From the NCBI RefSeq assembly GCF_003610775.1, contig NZ_RAQO01000012.1, positions 171,398 through 235,397 on the forward strand: DNA of 64,000 nt, given 5' to 3'. The notes under the pieces were generated by a model. It searched no databases. It was given only the letters and a program-made list of their open reading frames with translations, and had not been told where the DNA came from. The position numbers and the translations under genes are program-made. The DNA is from Alginatibacterium sediminis. Its GTDB lineage: Bacteria; Pseudomonadota; Gammaproteobacteria; Enterobacterales; Celerinatantimonadaceae. Each line of letters opens with the position of its first letter. Within the stretch, counting starts at the first letter, position 1. Shown in pieces: positions 35,454-45,265 of this stretch.

Positions 35454-36698
35454 ATGATGGTCGTAGTCAAACTCGCATGGCGTAACATTTGGCGGCAACA
35501 ACGACGCACTTGGCTTAGCAGTTCAGCAATTGCCTTAGCATTAGTTTTGTCATTGTTTATGCGTTCTATGCAAGAAGGCAGCTATGCTCACAACTTACTC
35601 TCAGCCAGCAAGTTATCAACCGGTGTACTGCAGCTGCAAGACCCAAATTTCGAAGACAGCCAAAGTAGTAATGACTTGATCTCACTATCGTCACAACAAC
35701 TCACCCAAGCACTTTCTTTCAATGGTGTGCAAGCTTTACTTCCTCGCCTTCAAAGCCCACTGTTTTTTTCTGGGAACGAGAGGAGTAAGGCGGCGCTGCT
35801 AATTGGATTTGATGCCGATGCAGAGCGGGCTTATTCAGCCTTAGATAAACGGATCAAAAACGGCACGTATTTCCAACGTAGCCAAGATCAACAAGGCCAA
35901 TACCCTACGATTATCATGGGTCATTCCATGGCCACTTTTTTAAAACTCAACGTCGGCGACAGCGTCGTATTATTTGGTCAAGGCCGCCATGGTAATACTG
36001 CAGCGGATCGTTTTTCTCTGATTGGAACCATTAACTATCCGAATCAACAACTTGAATCCCAGATTGCCTTTGTTCAACTTAAAGATGCACAACAGTTACT
36101 AAGCAGCCCAGATCTCATCAGTTCAATTCTGGTACATGCTAATGAGGTTAGTTTAGGTCCCTCTCTTAAGCCTCAATTTGAACAGCTCTTCCCAAGCTAT
36201 CGAGTACTCGACTGGAGAGACTCATCGCCTGAAATGGCGCAACAATTTGATTTGGACCGAATCAGTGGACAATTAATGATATTGGCGCTTTATGTTGTGG
36301 TTGGATTTGGTTTGTTTGCAACCGTAATCATGATGACATTAGAGCGGCGCCGTGAGTTTGCAATGTTGTTAGCTAGTGGGCTAACGCGGTATAAGCTAGC
36401 TCAAATGTTGGGTTTGGAAACCATCTTTATGAGCCTAATTGGTCTAGCGCTTGGACTCGGGATTTCTATACCTTTGCTAGGCTATTTTGCACTCAATCCT
36501 ATACCTCTAACAGGTGAAACAGCTCAGATGATGCTAGATATGGGTTTTGATCCAATCTTACCGTTTAATTTCAGCATGGACTTATTTCAAGAGCAATTGC
36601 TAATCGTATTCGGCATGTCTTGTACCTGTTTAGTTTTTCCTCTAGTTAAAGCGTTTCAATTGAACATCTCGCAAGCGTTGAGCGAGGCGAGCTTATGA
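35454..36698 (+). CDS. FtsX-like ABC permease, first of two
   Basis: A 414-residue permease of the LolC/MacB fold. It starts VVVKLAWRNIWRQQRRTW, with the first helix at about residues 22-38, then a periplasmic domain to about 275, and three C-terminal helices (about 278-300, 325-350, 380-400) around the coupling motif LERRREFAMLLASGL. Its last 4 bases overlap the second permease gene. Together they would form a heterodimeric membrane pair, as LolC/LolE do. Cargo unknown. Confidence 0.88.
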   Translation: MMVVVKLAWRNIWRQQRRTWLSSSAIALALVLSLFMRSMQEGSYAHNLLSASKLSTGVLQLQDPNFEDSQSSNDLISLSSQQLTQALSFNGVQALLPRLQSPLFFSGNERSKAALLIGFDADAERAYSALDKRIKNGTYFQRSQDQQGQYPTIIMGHSMATFLKLNVGDSVVLFGQGRHGNTAADRFSLIGTINYPNQQLESQIAFVQLKDAQQLLSSPDLISSILVHANEVSLGPSLKPQFEQLFPSYRVLDWRDSSPEMAQQFDLDRISGQLMILALYVVVGFGLFATVIMMTLERRREFAMLLASGLTRYKLAQMLGLETIFMSLIGLALGLGISIPLLGYFALNPIPLTGETAQMMLDMGFDPILPFNFSMDLFQEQLLIVFGMSCTCLVFPLVKAFQLNISQALSEASL

Positions 36699-37939
36699 AA
36701 AAACGTTCCATGTTCAAATTATCCTGGCGCAATGTATGGCGTAATCCATGGCGCAGTTTTTCAATTATTGCGGCCATGTCCTTAGGGTTGCTGGGCGTGT
36801 TAATGATCATGGCCTTTAGCAATGGCATGACACTGTCGATGATAAACAACGCCATTGATTCTGAACTTGGCCATATACAGATCCATAACCCCGAATATCT
36901 ACAACAAGCGAGCCTCGATAACAGCCTGAGTAGTGAGCAGCTACTATCACTGCAGACCAGCCTTGATAGTTACCAGTATAAAGGAGAGCAACTGAATTAT
37001 AGTGCGCGCCTATCCATCCCGGCAATGATGGCAACCGCAAATCGCTCTCGCGGCATTAGAATCCAAGGGGTCAATCCAATGATGGAAGCTAAAACCACCA
37101 ATATCGAGCAATTACTAAGCCAAGGGATTTGGTTAAACGATAGTCAGAAAAAACCGATTGTTATTTCCGAGCGCAATGCTAAGCGCCTCAATGCCAGACT
37201 CAAATCAAAAATAATAGTGACCTATAGCAATAGCAATGCCCAAGTTGCAGGGACCGCTTTTCGGGTTGTCGGAATATTTCAATCCGGTTCGAGTATGTTT
37301 GACGATGGTTATGCCTTCGTATTGCAATCGGATCTAAGTAGCGCGGTTGAGAGTCATCTTATCCAAGAAATCGCAATTCGATTGCCGCCATCTGCGCCCC
37401 TAAACCAATTTCAAAGTGACTTACAACAACACTTTAACGCCCAACTGAGTATTCAACGCTGGGATCAACGCCAGCCCATGTTAGCAACAATGATTCAGGC
37501 TACTGCTTTCTCCAACGCTATTATTCTAACTATTTTCGTCTGCGCAATGGGCTTCGGCATCATTAACGTCATGCTAATGGTCGTATTTGAACGCACTCGT
37601 GAATTTGGTGTGCTGTTGGCCATTGGAATGCAAAGTCGAATGATAGCAACCCTTTTATTACTTGAATCAAGTCTATTGGCTTGCGTATCTACCAGCATTG
37701 CAGGTTTGTTGTGTTTAGCCTTTCTGAGTTATTTCGGCCGATATGGTCTCGACCTTGGTCAAATGGCACAAGGGCTCAATGCCTTTGGTTCCAACAGCCT
37801 AATTTACCCTCAGCTCGAATGGTTACAGTTTTGCTATAGCGCAGCTAGCGTCATTGTTGTCGCAATTATTGCAGCGCTGGTTCCCGCACGTCGGCTGTTT
37901 AAGCTTGCGCCGCATACCGCCATGGCGGAGAGACATTAA
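36695..37939 (+). CDS. FtsX-like ABC permease, second of two
   Basis: A 414-residue partner of the preceding permease with the same plan: KLSWRNVWRNPWRSF at the N-terminus, first helix about residues 20-42, a periplasmic domain containing NRSRGIRIQGVNP (about 110-122, similar to LolC/E), and three C-terminal helices with FERTREFGVLLAIGM at the coupling site. Equal length to its partner suggests ancestral duplication. The last base is shared with the first base of the ATPase gene (TAATG). Confidence 0.88.
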   Translation: MKKRSMFKLSWRNVWRNPWRSFSIIAAMSLGLLGVLMIMAFSNGMTLSMINNAIDSELGHIQIHNPEYLQQASLDNSLSSEQLLSLQTSLDSYQYKGEQLNYSARLSIPAMMATANRSRGIRIQGVNPMMEAKTTNIEQLLSQGIWLNDSQKKPIVISERNAKRLNARLKSKIIVTYSNSNAQVAGTAFRVVGIFQSGSSMFDDGYAFVLQSDLSSAVESHLIQEIAIRLPPSAPLNQFQSDLQQHFNAQLSIQRWDQRQPMLATMIQATAFSNAIILTIFVCAMGFGIINVMLMVVFERTREFGVLLAIGMQSRMIATLLLLESSLLACVSTSIAGLLCLAFLSYFGRYGLDLGQMAQGLNAFGSNSLIYPQLEWLQFCYSAASVIVVAIIAALVPARRLFKLAPHTAMAERH

Positions 37940-38622
37940 TGACTATAAAAATCAAACAGCTAGTAAAAACTTACCAAGCCCATACTGATTTTCCAGTGCA
38001 TGCGGTCAATCAAGTCAACTTAGACATCGCTCAGGGTGAGTTTTTAGCAATTATGGGGCCTTCTGGCAGCGGTAAAACCACCTTGCTCAATCTGCTCGGT
38101 GGTATTGACCAACCTAGTTCTGGCACAGTTACCATTGATGGAGAGTGCTTACAAACCTTGAGTGATTCAGCTTTGATACGCTTTCGACGCGATCATATTG
38201 GCTTCATTTTTCAGAACTATAGCTTATTACCAGTCTTTAGTGCTCTTGAGAATGTCCAATTCATCATGCAACTACAAGGACTACCCGATAACCAATGCGC
38301 CCAGCGCGCAGAACAGCTATTAAGCGACGTTGGTTTAGCAGCCCATATTCATAAGCGCCCTGCACAGCTCTCTGGTGGTCAGCAGCAACGCGTCGCAGTC
38401 GCTCGAGCATTGGCCTCGAAACCCCGCTTTATACTTGCCGATGAGCCTACAGCGAACCTTGATGCCACCAACACTCAAGAGCTGATTCATATCATGCAAG
38501 ATCTAAATCAGCGCGAGCAAACTACTTTTATATTTTCAACCCATGACCCGCGAGTTATCACTAGTGCTAAACGTGTGATTAACTTTGAAGATGGGCAAAT
38601 TAGCAGTGATATACAACAATGA
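37939..38622 (+). CDS. LolD-like ABC transporter ATP-binding protein
   Basis: A 227-residue ATPase that would drive the two FtsX-like permeases. Walker A GPSGSGKTTLLN near residue 42, Q loop FIFQNYSLLPV near 88, signature LSGGQQQRVAVARAL near 141, Walker B FILADEPTANLD near 162 and H loop STHDPR near 197. The sequence is of the LolD/MacB type. The stop overlaps the barrel gene start by 4 bases, so the whole cassette is translationally chained. Confidence 0.92.
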   Translation: MTIKIKQLVKTYQAHTDFPVHAVNQVNLDIAQGEFLAIMGPSGSGKTTLLNLLGGIDQPSSGTVTIDGECLQTLSDSALIRFRRDHIGFIFQNYSLLPVFSALENVQFIMQLQGLPDNQCAQRAEQLLSDVGLAAHIHKRPAQLSGGQQQRVAVARALASKPRFILADEPTANLDATNTQELIHIMQDLNQREQTTFIFSTHDPRVITSAKRVINFEDGQISSDIQQ

Positions 38623-39782
38623 AGCAGATTTGGCTCTGGCTTATAACTTTTTATTGTCATGCTTCGCTAGCTCAAATACCAGGCGTAAGCCCTGTATCTC
38701 CTTGGCAGTTTGACGGTTATGTTAAATTTATGGCTAGTGCTTACGTGTTCGATAACGCCAGTAACAGTGGCGAATACCTAATTCACAATCGGCTCAACTT
38801 CGCCTATACCACCACTGACGCTGGCTCATTTAACTTGTCCTTACGCAATCGCCTCATTGCTAATAATGCCGCCGCCAATCCAAATTACGCTGAACTGCTG
38901 AGCTACGATCCTGGCTATTTTGATTTAAGTAAAAATTGGGTTGAACACCAACAATTTATTGTGAATAGTCAAATCGATCGCGCTTACTGGACCCTACAAA
39001 AACAACAACAGCAATTGCGGCTCGGTCGGCAACGAATTAACTGGGCTATGGCAACCGTGTTTAACCCCAATGATTTATTTAACGCCTATTCAATCTATGA
39101 TTTTGACTACGAAGAAGGCCCCGGCAGCGATAGTCTCGTTTACAGCTTACATAGAAACTACGCCACAGAGTTTAATATTGCTCTGAGCCAAGAGCAGGAA
39201 GATAACAGCCAATCGGCGTTATTACGCTATCGCAGTAATAATTATGCCAGTGATTGGCAAATCCTAGGAGGAATCAATCGAGACCGCATGGTTATCGGTT
39301 CGGGTTTCGCAAGCGATATTGCCGCTAGTAATATTCGCGGAGAGTGGAGCTATTTTTCTAAACCTAATAACGAATTAGATACGAGTCCGGCAAGCCATGT
39401 CGCAACTTTGGAAAGTGAGTCTTTACTTCGGCCGGAGTCTGCTTTGATGTTGCGATTATCGCTGCTTTATATTAGTCAGCCCCAAGCTATCAATCCTTTG
39501 GCTTACCTCACTCAGCGAACCGATGCCCGTAACCTTAGCTTTAGCCGCTGGACAGCATTTGCAAACCTTGGATTTGATATCAATGCTTTAAATAGAGTTG
39601 AATTGAGCAGTAGCTATTACAGTGACCAAAGCTATTACTTGGGACTTTCGAATCAAAGCTCACTTGCAGAAAACTGGGAGCTGCTAATGATTGCTCAATG
39701 GTTTGATGGCATGCAAGCAAGCTCAACATTTTCTAATAACAGCGGTGGACAGTTTTCGGCACGCCTCAAATGGAGCTTTTAA
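38619..39782 (+). CDS. Outer-membrane beta-barrel protein, DUF1302-like
   Basis: A 387-residue exported protein: signal peptide to about residue 18 (HASLA), then alternating amphipathic strands and a C-terminal strand ending in FSARLKWSF with terminal Phe, the usual outer-membrane insertion signal. RLGRQRINWAMATVFNPNDLFNA (about residues 133-155, shown in part) resembles the DUF1302 barrel signature. It overlaps the ATPase gene, so it is part of the cassette and could be its outer-membrane receiver or exit (inference). An alternative is an alginate/carbohydrate-type porin. Confidence 0.78.
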   Translation: MKQIWLWLITFYCHASLAQIPGVSPVSPWQFDGYVKFMASAYVFDNASNSGEYLIHNRLNFAYTTTDAGSFNLSLRNRLIANNAAANPNYAELLSYDPGYFDLSKNWVEHQQFIVNSQIDRAYWTLQKQQQQLRLGRQRINWAMATVFNPNDLFNAYSIYDFDYEEGPGSDSLVYSLHRNYATEFNIALSQEQEDNSQSALLRYRSNNYASDWQILGGINRDRMVIGSGFASDIAASNIRGEWSYFSKPNNELDTSPASHVATLESESLLRPESALMLRLSLLYISQPQAINPLAYLTQRTDARNLSFSRWTAFANLGFDINALNRVELSSSYYSDQSYYLGLSNQSSLAENWELLMIAQWFDGMQASSTFSNNSGGQFSARLKWSF

Positions 39783-39911
39783 TCATCACTAGCGGTTAGT
39801 TATTCCTTTACAACTATACTTAGCTATTCCATTCCAGAATGATTGAATTAACCCTTGTAGCTTACGGACTGAATTGAGCTACCGTTCTTTCTTCGAAAAC
39901 AGAGACGGTAT

Positions 39912-40712
39912 ATGTCGATAAACCTTAAACCTAGTTCGCAAGTCGCCAACGGGCGTTTGTGGGGAGTTCGGGCACAGGACTGGGCAAACATCCAAGAAGC
40001 CACTTGTTACCCAGTATACCTTGAAGCTTTTAAACGCCTTAAAACTAACAAAGACAGTCACTATTTAGATCTGGGCTGCGGTGCTGGCCAAGCAGCGCTG
40101 TTAGCACAGCAACACGGCGCCATAGTCAAAGGCCTTGATGCGTCGGAGCAATTACTGACAATTGCCAAGCATAGAGTTCCTGATGGGCAGTTTCATATCG
40201 GTGATCTAGAGACGCTCCCATTTTCGGACAATACCTTTGATATCGTTACCTCGTTTAATGCCGTGCAATACGCAGCAAATCCAAGCCTAGCGTTACAAGA
40301 AGCACAACGAGTTACCAAGCCTGGAGGGCTGGTATTAGTGATGACTTGGGGTGAACCTGAGGGAATGCAAGCTGCCAGTTTAGTGGCCGCCCTAAAACCA
40401 TTGTTACCTCCGCCTCCACCGGGAGCTCCTGGACCTTTCGCGCTTTCTCTAAAGTCTGTGCTGAAGCAATTTGCATCAGCAGCCCAGCTCAGTGTCTTGG
40501 AAATATTTGATGTGGACTGTGTTTGGCACTACCCTGATTTGGACACTGGGGTACGTGGTCTTGGCTCGTCGGGAGTGAGTGTGAAAGCCGCCGAGCACAG
40601 CGGCCAAGACGCAGTGGATCTTGCCAACGCCACAGCCCTCGGCCCCTTTAAAACACTTGATGGCAGCTACAAAATTCAAGCTAAGTTCCGTTGCTTATTG
40701 TCACGCGTCTAG
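39912..40712 (+). CDS. Class I SAM-dependent methyltransferase (Methyltransf_11 type)
   Basis: A 266-residue cytoplasmic methyltransferase: motif I LDLGCGAGQAALLA near residue 53, motif II GLDASEQLL, motif III-like IGDLETLPFSDNTFDIVTSFNAVQY, shown in part. After the core (to about residue 155) is a Pro-rich turn LPPPPPGAPGPFAL and a small cap domain that would select the substrate, which is unknown. ATG at 39912, 129 bases after the barrel gene; possibly its own unit. It converges on cydC with a 16-base gap. Confidence 0.83.
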   Translation: MSINLKPSSQVANGRLWGVRAQDWANIQEATCYPVYLEAFKRLKTNKDSHYLDLGCGAGQAALLAQQHGAIVKGLDASEQLLTIAKHRVPDGQFHIGDLETLPFSDNTFDIVTSFNAVQYAANPSLALQEAQRVTKPGGLVLVMTWGEPEGMQAASLVAALKPLLPPPPPGAPGPFALSLKSVLKQFASAAQLSVLEIFDVDCVWHYPDLDTGVRGLGSSGVSVKAAEHSGQDAVDLANATALGPFKTLDGSYKIQAKFRCLLSRV

Positions 40713-40728
40713 TTGGCGCGTTAACACT

Positions 40729-42327
40729 CTAATCACTGAGATCAAGCACCTGTGTAACTTGAAGTTTACTCGGTTGAATGTGCGACGCCAGAATAATGAT
40801 CGACTTTTGACTAAGCTGATTAAGTTTTAAACTTAATTGTTGTTGTCGCTCGCTGTCTAAGCCTTCAAAAGGCTCATCAATTAGAATGAGAGGTGCTTTA
40901 AACAATTTGGCCCGACATAAAGCAATGCGCTTAAGCTCCCCTCCGGAAAGGCTTCTACCTTTTTCTCCGATCCATTGATTAAGCGCTTCTATTGAGGCTA
41001 GAGTCTCTAAACCTGCCCATTGCAGAGCATCGAGCAGCATTTGATCACTAGCATCACAATCAGCAAGGGTTAAATTATCGCGTAAGTTTGCGCTTAAGAG
41101 CTGAGGTGCCTGTTGCACGTAGTGGATGTACTGTCGACGGAGTTGATCCGGATACTCGCGCACGGACAAATCTGCGAATATGGCGCTGCCACTGTAGCTT
41201 GTTAAACCCGCTAAGGCCTCTAATACACTGGATTTACCGCAGCCAGAGCCACCTCGAAGTAACAGCAATTGGGGCCCATGCAACGAAACGGTCACCGCCG
41301 AGTCCAAGATATAACGCGATCCACGTTGCGGATTAAACGCTGATAAATCGAGGTTCAGCTTATTACTTAGCAATGGGACTTTATCAACTCTACCAGGGAG
41401 TACAGGGTTTCTTTGTAAATCAAGCTCCTGCATTGGTTGTTTTGCCAGTTGGTATTCGCGCAAAGCAGGTAGCGCTCGAATCGCCTGCGCCATCCAATCT
41501 CGGCTAGCTAAAAGCCAAAGCAGAGGCACTAGAATTAGAGCTCGTTCCAAGCCTTGCCCAATACCATTAGGATTTAGATTTGCTACAAATAGCCACATAC
41601 CGCAAAGGCTAAGCAACACAAGGCTTTGCTGGCAGTAAAATATGTTCGATTCAATAGCTTGGTTCGCTTTATGCCAGCGTTGATAACTAGCACGGGTTGA
41701 TTCGCTGGCGTTCTTACTACCTTGCAAATCCCAAAGCGGGGCCTCACGCAACCAATGTTCACTTTCGAATTTAAAGGCTTCACGGGCGCTATCTCGCCGC
41801 TTAACACTAGCGATGATTGCCTGCGAAAACGCAAAAAAGATAGCGAGAACAAGGACCGCATATCCTATCCAATACACACTATACGCGCCTAACAATATAC
41901 TGAGGATGACCACCGAGGCAGTTAACGTCAATAGAGCACTAACATAAGGATGAACTGCGGTAATCCATACATATGCCATAGCCTGAGCATGACTTTCAAG
42001 CTGTTCGCTTTGCTGAGCTCGCTGATACTTGCTGTTATCTTTAGCAAAAAACACGGCCTGCAGCACCATCAGGCGAATTCGACCAAGTGCCGATAAAATC
42101 ACATGGTGGCCTAGTAGTTTTTCGGCGTAACCCGACCCGATCCGAGTTAAAGCTAAGGCGCGAATGAAGGTAGCTGGTAACAAATAATTGAAGCCTACAA
42201 CTGGCACCGTTCCAGCTATAGCGCAAGCTGCGATAAACCATGCTGAAAACAGCAACAGCGCAAGACCACTAAGCGCATGGATCGTCACCAACAGTAAGCT
42301 GGTAATGGCAGACAGCTTATGCAGCAT
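40729..42327 (-). CDS. cydC: Thiol reductant ABC exporter subunit CydC
   Basis: Half-transporter that with CydD exports glutathione/cysteine to the periplasm, needed to assemble cytochrome bd. 532 residues (a little shorter than E. coli, about 573). About six hydrophobic helices in residues 1-280, then an ATPase domain: Walker A RGGSGCGKSSVL, signature LSGGELKRIALCRA, Walker B LILIDEPFEGLD. Start overlaps the cydD stop by 11 bases. Last gene of the cydABX-cydDC run. Confidence 0.92.
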   Translation of the reverse strand: MLHKLSAITSLLLVTIHALSGLALLLFSAWFIAACAIAGTVPVVGFNYLLPATFIRALALTRIGSGYAEKLLGHHVILSALGRIRLMVLQAVFFAKDNSKYQRAQQSEQLESHAQAMAYVWITAVHPYVSALLTLTASVVILSILLGAYSVYWIGYAVLVLAIFFAFSQAIIASVKRRDSAREAFKFESEHWLREAPLWDLQGSKNASESTRASYQRWHKANQAIESNIFYCQQSLVLLSLCGMWLFVANLNPNGIGQGLERALILVPLLWLLASRDWMAQAIRALPALREYQLAKQPMQELDLQRNPVLPGRVDKVPLLSNKLNLDLSAFNPQRGSRYILDSAVTVSLHGPQLLLLRGGSGCGKSSVLEALAGLTSYSGSAIFADLSVREYPDQLRRQYIHYVQQAPQLLSANLRDNLTLADCDASDQMLLDALQWAGLETLASIEALNQWIGEKGRSLSGGELKRIALCRAKLFKAPLILIDEPFEGLDSERQQQLSLKLNQLSQKSIIILASHIQPSKLQVTQVLDLSD

Positions 42328-43999
42328 GATCTTTTATCTCCTGCAACACACCATTAGCGCCAATATGCCATTGATGGTCAAACCAAGTCTCGGGGATATC
42401 TTTATGCGACACCCAAACTACGGTTTTATGCTTTAGCTGCTGAAAAATGAGTGCGCACAATTGTTGATGCTGACCTGCGGTTAAATGCGCCGTGGGTTCG
42501 TCAAAAATATACACCTCTCGCTCACATGCAAGGGCCCTTGCAAGCGCAAGACGCTGGGCCTGACCACCCGACAACGGAGGATGCTCTCCCATCTCACTAT
42601 CCAAGCCTTTATCAAGCTGCGCTAACCAACTACACAACTCTACTTTGTCGAGGATAAGTGCTATCTGCTGGTCATCAAGCTTGCTGTGAATATTAATGTT
42701 TTGCCGAACCGTACCTGGTTTAATGATGGCCTGTTGTCCTAAATAATTAGCCCGGTGGCGCATACTGCGCAAATGAGCGTGCAACTCAGGCTCCACATTA
42801 TCTAAGGATCTCAATCCCAATAGCGCTTCAATAAAACTAGTTTTTCCCGAACCCGACTCGCCTGCAATTCGCAACCAGTCACCAGTTTTGATCTCAAGCG
42901 CATCAAAGCGAACAATCGCCTGCCCGAGCTCATTGCTAATTTGAGTTGCTGGCAACTGCACACCGCTAAAACCCAGATCCGAGTGTTCATCAATTGGCGC
43001 AAGCGGTTCAAATAGTAAATCGCTGAGTTCATCGGCGGCTGCTACCGCTTCAGCTTTAGCATGGTATAAGCGCCCGAGCTCTTTCATTTCGGCAAAAAAG
43101 GCGGGTGATATCAACAATAGAAATAAACCCTGAGCCAAAACTAAGGGCTGAGAAGCATGACCGAAGCTAATTTCACCTAGTAGCGAGAAACCTACAAAGA
43201 CCGCGACTAGCGCGACAGCAATAGTAGAAAAAAAGTCCAGCACACTTGAGTTCAAAAATGCCAGGCGTAACACCTGCATCGTGCGTTGCAGTAGCACCTG
43301 ACTCGCTACCTGCATACGCTCAATTTCTCGCGTCTGAGCGCTAAAAATATCAATTACTTGGCTTGCTCGCAGCCGGTCTAGAAATAACTGGCCTAAACGT
43401 TCAATAGCTAGAAAATGTTTGCGGTGAGCACTGGCTGTACTTTTCCCAAGCAGTACCATAAACATGGGGATCAGTGGAATAGACATCGCTAAAATCAGTG
43501 CAACCACCCAAGAGACTGGTGTAACGAGCACTAAAACAAAAATCGGTACACATACCGACAACAAACGCTGCGGCTGATAAGCGCTGATGTAGCTTGCCAG
43601 AGCAGGGATTTGTACTAGAAAGTATTGCTGCCAAGCCACAGTGCTATGGCGGCGAACCAATGCAAAGCTAGACGATTCAAGGTTTGCAACCAAACGTTGA
43701 TGATAGTCTTCAATAACAAGGGCTTCGAAATACTGTCGATACCTGCCTTCAATACTTAGACATGTAAAGTATATCGCCAGACTGATAGCAAACTGAATCA
43801 ATTGCGCCGAACTAGTCAGCTGAGCGCTTATCAGTAAGTTATGTGTGAAATTTGCAAGCACCCAATATAGAAAACATTGGCTGGCAAAGCGCACCGCGCC
43901 TAAACCCAGTTGAACCCGAATCTGAAAGGCATAATTTTGGTGCTCAGCCTTAAGCCAAGCACCAAGCTGAGTCTGACGCTCAGCAGAGAGTTGTTGCAT
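42317..43999 (-). CDS. cydD: Thiol reductant ABC exporter subunit CydD
   Basis: Partner of CydC in the cysteine/glutathione exporter required for cytochrome bd maturation. 560 residues: membrane part with about six helices (residues 25-300), ATPase part with Walker A GESGSGKTSFI, signature LSGGQAQRLALARAL and Walker B VYIFDEPTAHL. Starts 3 bases after the cydX stop, so it is co-transcribed with the oxidase genes, unlike E. coli, where cydDC is a separate locus. Confidence 0.93.
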   Translation of the reverse strand: MQQLSAERQTQLGAWLKAEHQNYAFQIRVQLGLGAVRFASQCFLYWVLANFTHNLLISAQLTSSAQLIQFAISLAIYFTCLSIEGRYRQYFEALVIEDYHQRLVANLESSSFALVRRHSTVAWQQYFLVQIPALASYISAYQPQRLLSVCVPIFVLVLVTPVSWVVALILAMSIPLIPMFMVLLGKSTASAHRKHFLAIERLGQLFLDRLRASQVIDIFSAQTREIERMQVASQVLLQRTMQVLRLAFLNSSVLDFFSTIAVALVAVFVGFSLLGEISFGHASQPLVLAQGLFLLLISPAFFAEMKELGRLYHAKAEAVAAADELSDLLFEPLAPIDEHSDLGFSGVQLPATQISNELGQAIVRFDALEIKTGDWLRIAGESGSGKTSFIEALLGLRSLDNVEPELHAHLRSMRHRANYLGQQAIIKPGTVRQNINIHSKLDDQQIALILDKVELCSWLAQLDKGLDSEMGEHPPLSGGQAQRLALARALACEREVYIFDEPTAHLTAGQHQQLCALIFQQLKHKTVVWVSHKDIPETWFDHQWHIGANGVLQEIKDHAA

Positions 44000-44002
44000 G
44001 AA

Positions 44003-44116
44003 TTAGTCTTGGTCGCCGCTGCGATCCATGTCCTCGGTTGCTTCTAGCCACATTGCGTTGATAATGCCAAATGCGCAAGCTAATAACACGCCTAAAATCC
44101 AAGTAAAATACCACAT
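44003..44116 (-). CDS. cydX: Cytochrome bd-I accessory subunit CydX
   Basis: A 37-residue single-pass membrane protein required for stability of the bd oxidase. It begins MWYFTWILGVLLACAFGI and contains the conserved NAMWLE segment at residues 20-25 followed by a short acidic tail. Strong ribosome-binding site (GAGGA, 9 bases before the ATG). It lies 12 bases after cydB and 3 before cydD. Length and motif match E. coli CydX well. Confidence 0.92.
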   Translation of the reverse strand: MWYFTWILGVLLACAFGIINAMWLEATEDMDRSGDQD

Positions 44117-44128
44117 AGTTTTTTCCTC

Positions 44129-45265
44129 TTAATACATCGACGCCGATTTGGCTTCAATATCGGCGGCTTTTAGTCGGCCTCGCATTACCCAAAAGCTCCA
44201 TAGCGTGTACGCTAAAATTATCGGTACGAATACCAGTGCAACGTAGAACATGATGCTCAATGTCATCTGACTTGAAGTTGCATCCCACATGGTCAACGAC
44301 ATACTTGGAGTGATGTTACTCGGAAGCAAGAATGGGAACATCGATAATCCCGCAGTAAATATAACCCCCGCAAGACTCAAAGCACTGCACACAAAGGCCC
44401 AACCACAGCGAGACGCCTTAGATGCCCAAAATACCCCAACCGGAGCCAGCAAACCCAACAGCGGTGCGATCATCATCAAAGGGTATTGTTGGTAGTTGTT
44501 TAACCAAGCACCACTTTGCACCACAACGTCTTTAAGCAAAGGGTTCGACGGTGCATGATGATCCATCACTGAACTAATCACATACCCGTCAAGTACACTG
44601 ACCCACAGGCCACCGGCGGTAAATAGAACCACGCTAGCTATTGCTAACGCCATTGCTACTTTTTCAGCGCGCTGACGCAACTCTCCGGTGGTCTTCATTT
44701 GCAACCATGCAGCGCCGTGCATCAACAACATAGCCACGCTTAATAGACCAGCAAGCAACGCAAACGGACGTAATAAGCCCCAAAAACTACCGCTATATGT
44801 TGACTTAAGCGTTGAGTCTAACTCAAACGGTACGCCAAGTAACAAGTTACCAAATGCCACTCCAAAGATAAGAGCAGGCACAAGACCGCCAACAAAGAGC
44901 GCCCAATCCCAGCTTGCTCTCCAGCGAGGACTTTTTAGCTTACTTCGATAGTCAAAGCCTAAAGGCCGCATCCACAGTGCGACAAGAGTAAGCATGAATG
45001 CAACATAGAAACCTGAGAATGCGCTGGCATAGACGGTGGGCCAAGCTGCAAATATTCCGGCACCTGCTGTTACAAACCAAACTTGGTTCCCTTCCCAGTG
45101 TGGACCAATCGTGTTGATCATCACCCGGCGTTCAGTATCATTTCGACCCACTAAGGTCAGTAAAGCACCCACACCCAGATCAAAACCATCGGTTACGGCA
45201 AAGCCAACTAAAATGACGCCAAGTAAAACCCACCAAATGAGTCGTATCGTTTCATAATCAATCAT
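44129..45265 (-). CDS. cydB: Cytochrome bd ubiquinol oxidase subunit II
   Basis: Membrane subunit of the bd oxidase, 378 residues (E. coli 379), with about nine transmembrane helices. Family marks include the N-terminal [25 protein letters not shown] (in part), the motif [13 protein letters not shown] near residue 50 and [12 protein letters not shown] in the second half. Start overlaps the cydA stop by 4 bases (ATGA). CydX follows. Confidence 0.96.
   Translation of the reverse strand: MIDYETIRLIWWVLLGVILVGFAVTDGFDLGVGALLTLVGRNDTERRVMINTIGPHWEGNQVWFVTAGAGIFAAWPTVYASAFSGFYVAFMLTLVALWMRPLGFDYRSKLKSPRWRASWDWALFVGGLVPALIFGVAFGNLLLGVPFELDSTLKSTYSGSFWGLLRPFALLAGLLSVAMLLMHGAAWLQMKTTGELRQRAEKVAMALAIASVVLFTAGGLWVSVLDGYVISSVMDHHAPSNPLLKDVVVQSGAWLNNYQQYPLMMIAPLLGLLAPVGVFWASKASRCGWAFVCSALSLAGVIFTAGLSMFPFLLPSNITPSMSLTMWDATSSQMTLSIMFYVALVFVPIILAYTLWSFWVMRGRLKAADIEAKSASMY

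Noticed and set aside
42188-45257. Several 60-90 codon plus-strand frames under cydA-cydD
   Set aside because: All lie antisense to conserved cyd genes, lack motifs and have skewed composition.
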